Program-made: the position numbers and the translations under genes
Notes under the pieces: generated by a model
The model's database searches: none
Told to the model about the DNA's origin: nothing
Seen by the model: only the letters and a program-made list of their open reading frames with translations
Origin: Siniperca chuatsi
Taxonomy: Eukaryota > Chordata > Actinopteri > Centrarchiformes > Sinipercidae
NCBI RefSeq assembly: GCF_020085105.1
Contig: NC_058052.1
Coordinates: 16,993,733-17,057,732 of the forward strand
Length of the DNA: 64,000 nucleotides
Reading direction: 5' to 3'
Shown here: positions 62,001 to 64,000 of the stretch, piece by piece
Layout: each line of letters opens with the position of its first letter
Position numbering within the stretch: the first letter of the stretch is position 1

Positions 62001-63960
62001 ATTAGTATACTATAACAATGAATATATCCTATGCTGCAAGATGCAACACGCATTATTTCAGGGTTTTATTTGTGTTACCTTTTTGGTGTGACGACTTACT
62101 GGCTTCATTTTTATAATGAGTCCCTAATTTATGAAAATAGAAAATGGTTTGTATCTTACTTGCTGTACTAGTTGTGGTAGTTGAGGTTATTTCATGAACA
62201 GTTAAATGCACCGGCATCTGTAAGTCTCTGTTGGCGCACCAATGCCAGCCACTGCTCTTTGTCCTCAGTTCACTCATAGTCACAGTGAAAACTTTAGGGA
62301 CACTTGCATTGATCGTCACTGTTGTTCCATCTATTGATCCAGTCTGATCTCTCACACAGGTGCTGCCCAGCTTGCACCACTGTGTTACTTTTGGATATTT
62401 ATAGCGGCACTTAACAGTCACACTTCCTCCTTCAAATGCTATGATTTCCTGTTGGTCCACGTACAGACTCGGCATACCTTGAAAAAAGCAGAACACAAAA
62501 ATGTAGCATAGTCTGATTTTATTAACTGAGACATGTGAGTAAAACAGTTTCTCCACCAAATAGTTCACAGAAAGCATTTCAGATGTGTTTAAAACATTTA
62601 AAGGGTTTTACCTGTCGTGACTGACAGCTGAAAACGTCGTCCGATATCCTTCTTATATTTAATCTCCACAGCACACCAGTAATAAGTGTCCACATCCGTC
62701 AGATTATTAATAGTCACAGTGAAGATTGTTTGGTTTGTGTCATCAGAAATTGAAAACTTTCCTGAATTATCTGGCTTGTTTGTTTTAACTTCATATGAGC
62801 AGGAGGACCAATGATATCCTTTACACAAGTATTTCACATGGTTTACGTACTGCTGCTCATAGAAACATGGGATAGAGATGGAGCCACCAGCCTTGACTGA
62901 CACTTCAGTCACTGTAATAATTTTACAGTGAATTCCTGACAAAACAACAGCAGACACTTATTTTATAGTGGTGTCAAATGCATTGTGTATATCACTATCA
63001 GTTACTGGTTACACATAAGACGGTGTAGTCCCTCATTCGTCCAGGAGTGTTCTATTGTAGAAAAGGTTTCAGTCGTAGTCATCTGGACACTGTTTTCAGA
63101 ATCAAGACGTTTCGGCTCCCATCCGGAAGTCATTCTCAATTGTGAAAAAATGGGACGGGAACTAGAAATTTAAGCTACTCTGTGTTACATAAGCCCTGCC
63201 CTCAGGAAGGAATCTGCCTGAGTTATCTGTTAATAGCTAGTTTCACCTGAAACTGAACTAATAGTTTCCAAGATGGCCCAGTAATCAGTAATCAGGCCTA
63301 TTGTTTTCTGGCTGCATCTACTTCATCACTGTTAAGTACCTGATTAGCAGTAGAGAGAAGAGTTGGTTTGAACGGGGCGTCAAGGAAGCCATTTTTGTGA
63401 AAAAAGAGAACCCCTCTTTGAACAGAAATGGTGGTCTGAGATTTAATCTGCCCAAAGTCTATCAGAGTGTATTATCACCTTGGTCACGCCAATCACATGC
63501 TAATCAGGTACTTAACAGTGATGAAGTAGATGCAGCCAGAAAACTAGAAACTAGCTATTAACAGATACTCAGGCAGATTTCTTCCTGAGGGCAGGGCTTA
63601 TGTAACACAGAGTAGTTTAAATTTCTAATTCCCGTCCCATTTTTTCACAATTGAGAATGACTTCCGGATGGGAGCCGAAACGTCTTGATTCTGAAAACAG
63701 TGGTTACACATAGTTACATAAGATAAATTAGGATCATGACATCAAATTTTTATCAAACATGATATTAATGATTATTAGTGGCTCGTTGTCACTTTAACTG
63801 TAAGACTAAAATTGTATTACTCAACAACAATATATCAGTACCAAAAATATTATAATATTATAAACCTGACTATAATTTATGCATAGCGCCCTTATTAAGG
63901 CTTAGCTGACTTACCTATGAGTCCAGAGAGTATTAGATGAGGAATATATGAAAAAGTCAT
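59022..63960 (-). CDS. CD300/CMRF35-like receptor D (pIgR-like) with three ITIM exons
   Basis: Exons: 63960-63915 signal peptide, 62935-62612 V-Ig 1, 62477-62160 V-Ig 2, 61912-61792 stalk, 61346-61255 membrane, 61164-61130 (35 nt), then 59498-59421, 59281-59216 and 59075-59022. The total is 1134 nt (377 aa) and every phase agrees. Ig 1 keeps CFYEQQ, YLCKGYHWSSC and TYYWCAVE; Ig 2 keeps CRYKY, QWCKLGSTC and GWHWCANR. The stalk (about 40 residues) is Thr/Ser-rich and may be O-glycosylated. The membrane helix (LTILITTLILQLLVVIAAFF) is uncharged. The tail exons each carry one canonical ITIM: VFYGTI, VTYSTI and VIYSTL. It is the most diverged of the four genes and the best candidate for a strong inhibitory receptor. 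A Penelope-like element lies in intron 1. The first two tail exons end in GTAAAC and GTATGT donors, and some splice sites are weaker than consensus. Confidence 0.82.
61690..61760 (-). mobile_element. Old SINE remnant
   Basis: In the D intron next to the stalk exon. The minus strand reads GGTTCAAATCTGATTTTC, then CATATCATCCTCTCTCC, like the B box and body of the SINE at 37822-37992, but much more diverged. The A-box half is missing. Confidence 0.45.
63018..63700 (+). mobile_element. Penelope-like element remnant with inverted end repeats
   Basis: In intron 1 of gene D. It is flanked by the perfect 12-bp duplication TGGTTACACATA (63006-63017 and 63701-63712). Inverted arms of about 155-200 bp (63090-63353 and 63499-63700) differ at only about four positions over their outer 155 bp, so the copy is fairly recent. 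Between and within the arms the plus strand codes RGVKEAIFVKKENPSLNR and GGLRFNLPKVY, resembling the C-terminal part of the GIY-YIG endonuclease of Penelope-like retroelements. The reverse transcriptase part is absent, so this is a short 5'-truncated copy. Confidence 0.75.
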
Positions 63961-64000
63961 GCCTGCATTAAAGTTGTCAGTGAATGAGCATTTTCAGTTT

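Overview
The window is vertebrate nuclear DNA, almost certainly from a ray-finned (percomorph-type) teleost. Genes have short exons with GT-AG introns. The intergenic DNA is full of repeat families typical of spiny-rayed fish: a tRNA-derived SINE, hAT and Harbinger MITEs, a LINE with a GCGGTAATGCAC-type tail, and a Penelope-like element. The protein-coding genes are fish orthologues or paralogues of known families. All exon joins were read by eye from splice sites, phase and homology; no search or alignment program was run.

Layout. (1) 1-21.7 kb: no gene found. This fits the ZNF503-side gene desert that flanks COMTD1 in other vertebrates (10q22 in human), and several low-repeat, TAAT-rich tracts look like conserved non-coding elements. 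(2) 21.7-24.6 kb: comtd1, plus strand, seven coding exons, complete. (3) 26.5-29.4 kb: a type IV (neurofilament/internexin-like) intermediate filament gene, plus strand, with a TATA box and an acidic tail. The frame beyond its stop still looks coding-like. (4) 33.1-39.0 kb: vdac2, minus strand, eight coding exons giving 283 aa plus a probable 5'UTR exon. The convergent comtd1/vdac2 pair matches the tetrapod arrangement, but here the filament gene lies between them. (5) 39.2-43 kb: a repeat island (LINE ORF1 remnant, Harbinger MITE and others). (6) 43.4-64 kb: four tandem minus-strand genes for CD300/CMRF35-like (pIgR-like) receptors, named A to D here, spaced 5.8-6.4 kb apart, plus remains of another cytoplasmic tail.

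The receptors share one plan: signal-peptide exon, two V-type Ig exons, a short stalk, a transmembrane exon, a 35-nt exon, then tyrosine-motif exons. Their tails differ. D carries three ITIM exons. B carries one canonical ITIM exon (also present as a tandem duplicate) and one ITIM-like exon. In C both motifs are altered. In A the ITIM exons have decayed and an Arg has appeared at the outer edge of the membrane segment. The Ig exons of A, B and C are nearly identical in a mosaic pattern that suggests gene conversion. This array of inhibitory, altered and possibly converted paralogues is the most interesting content of the window.
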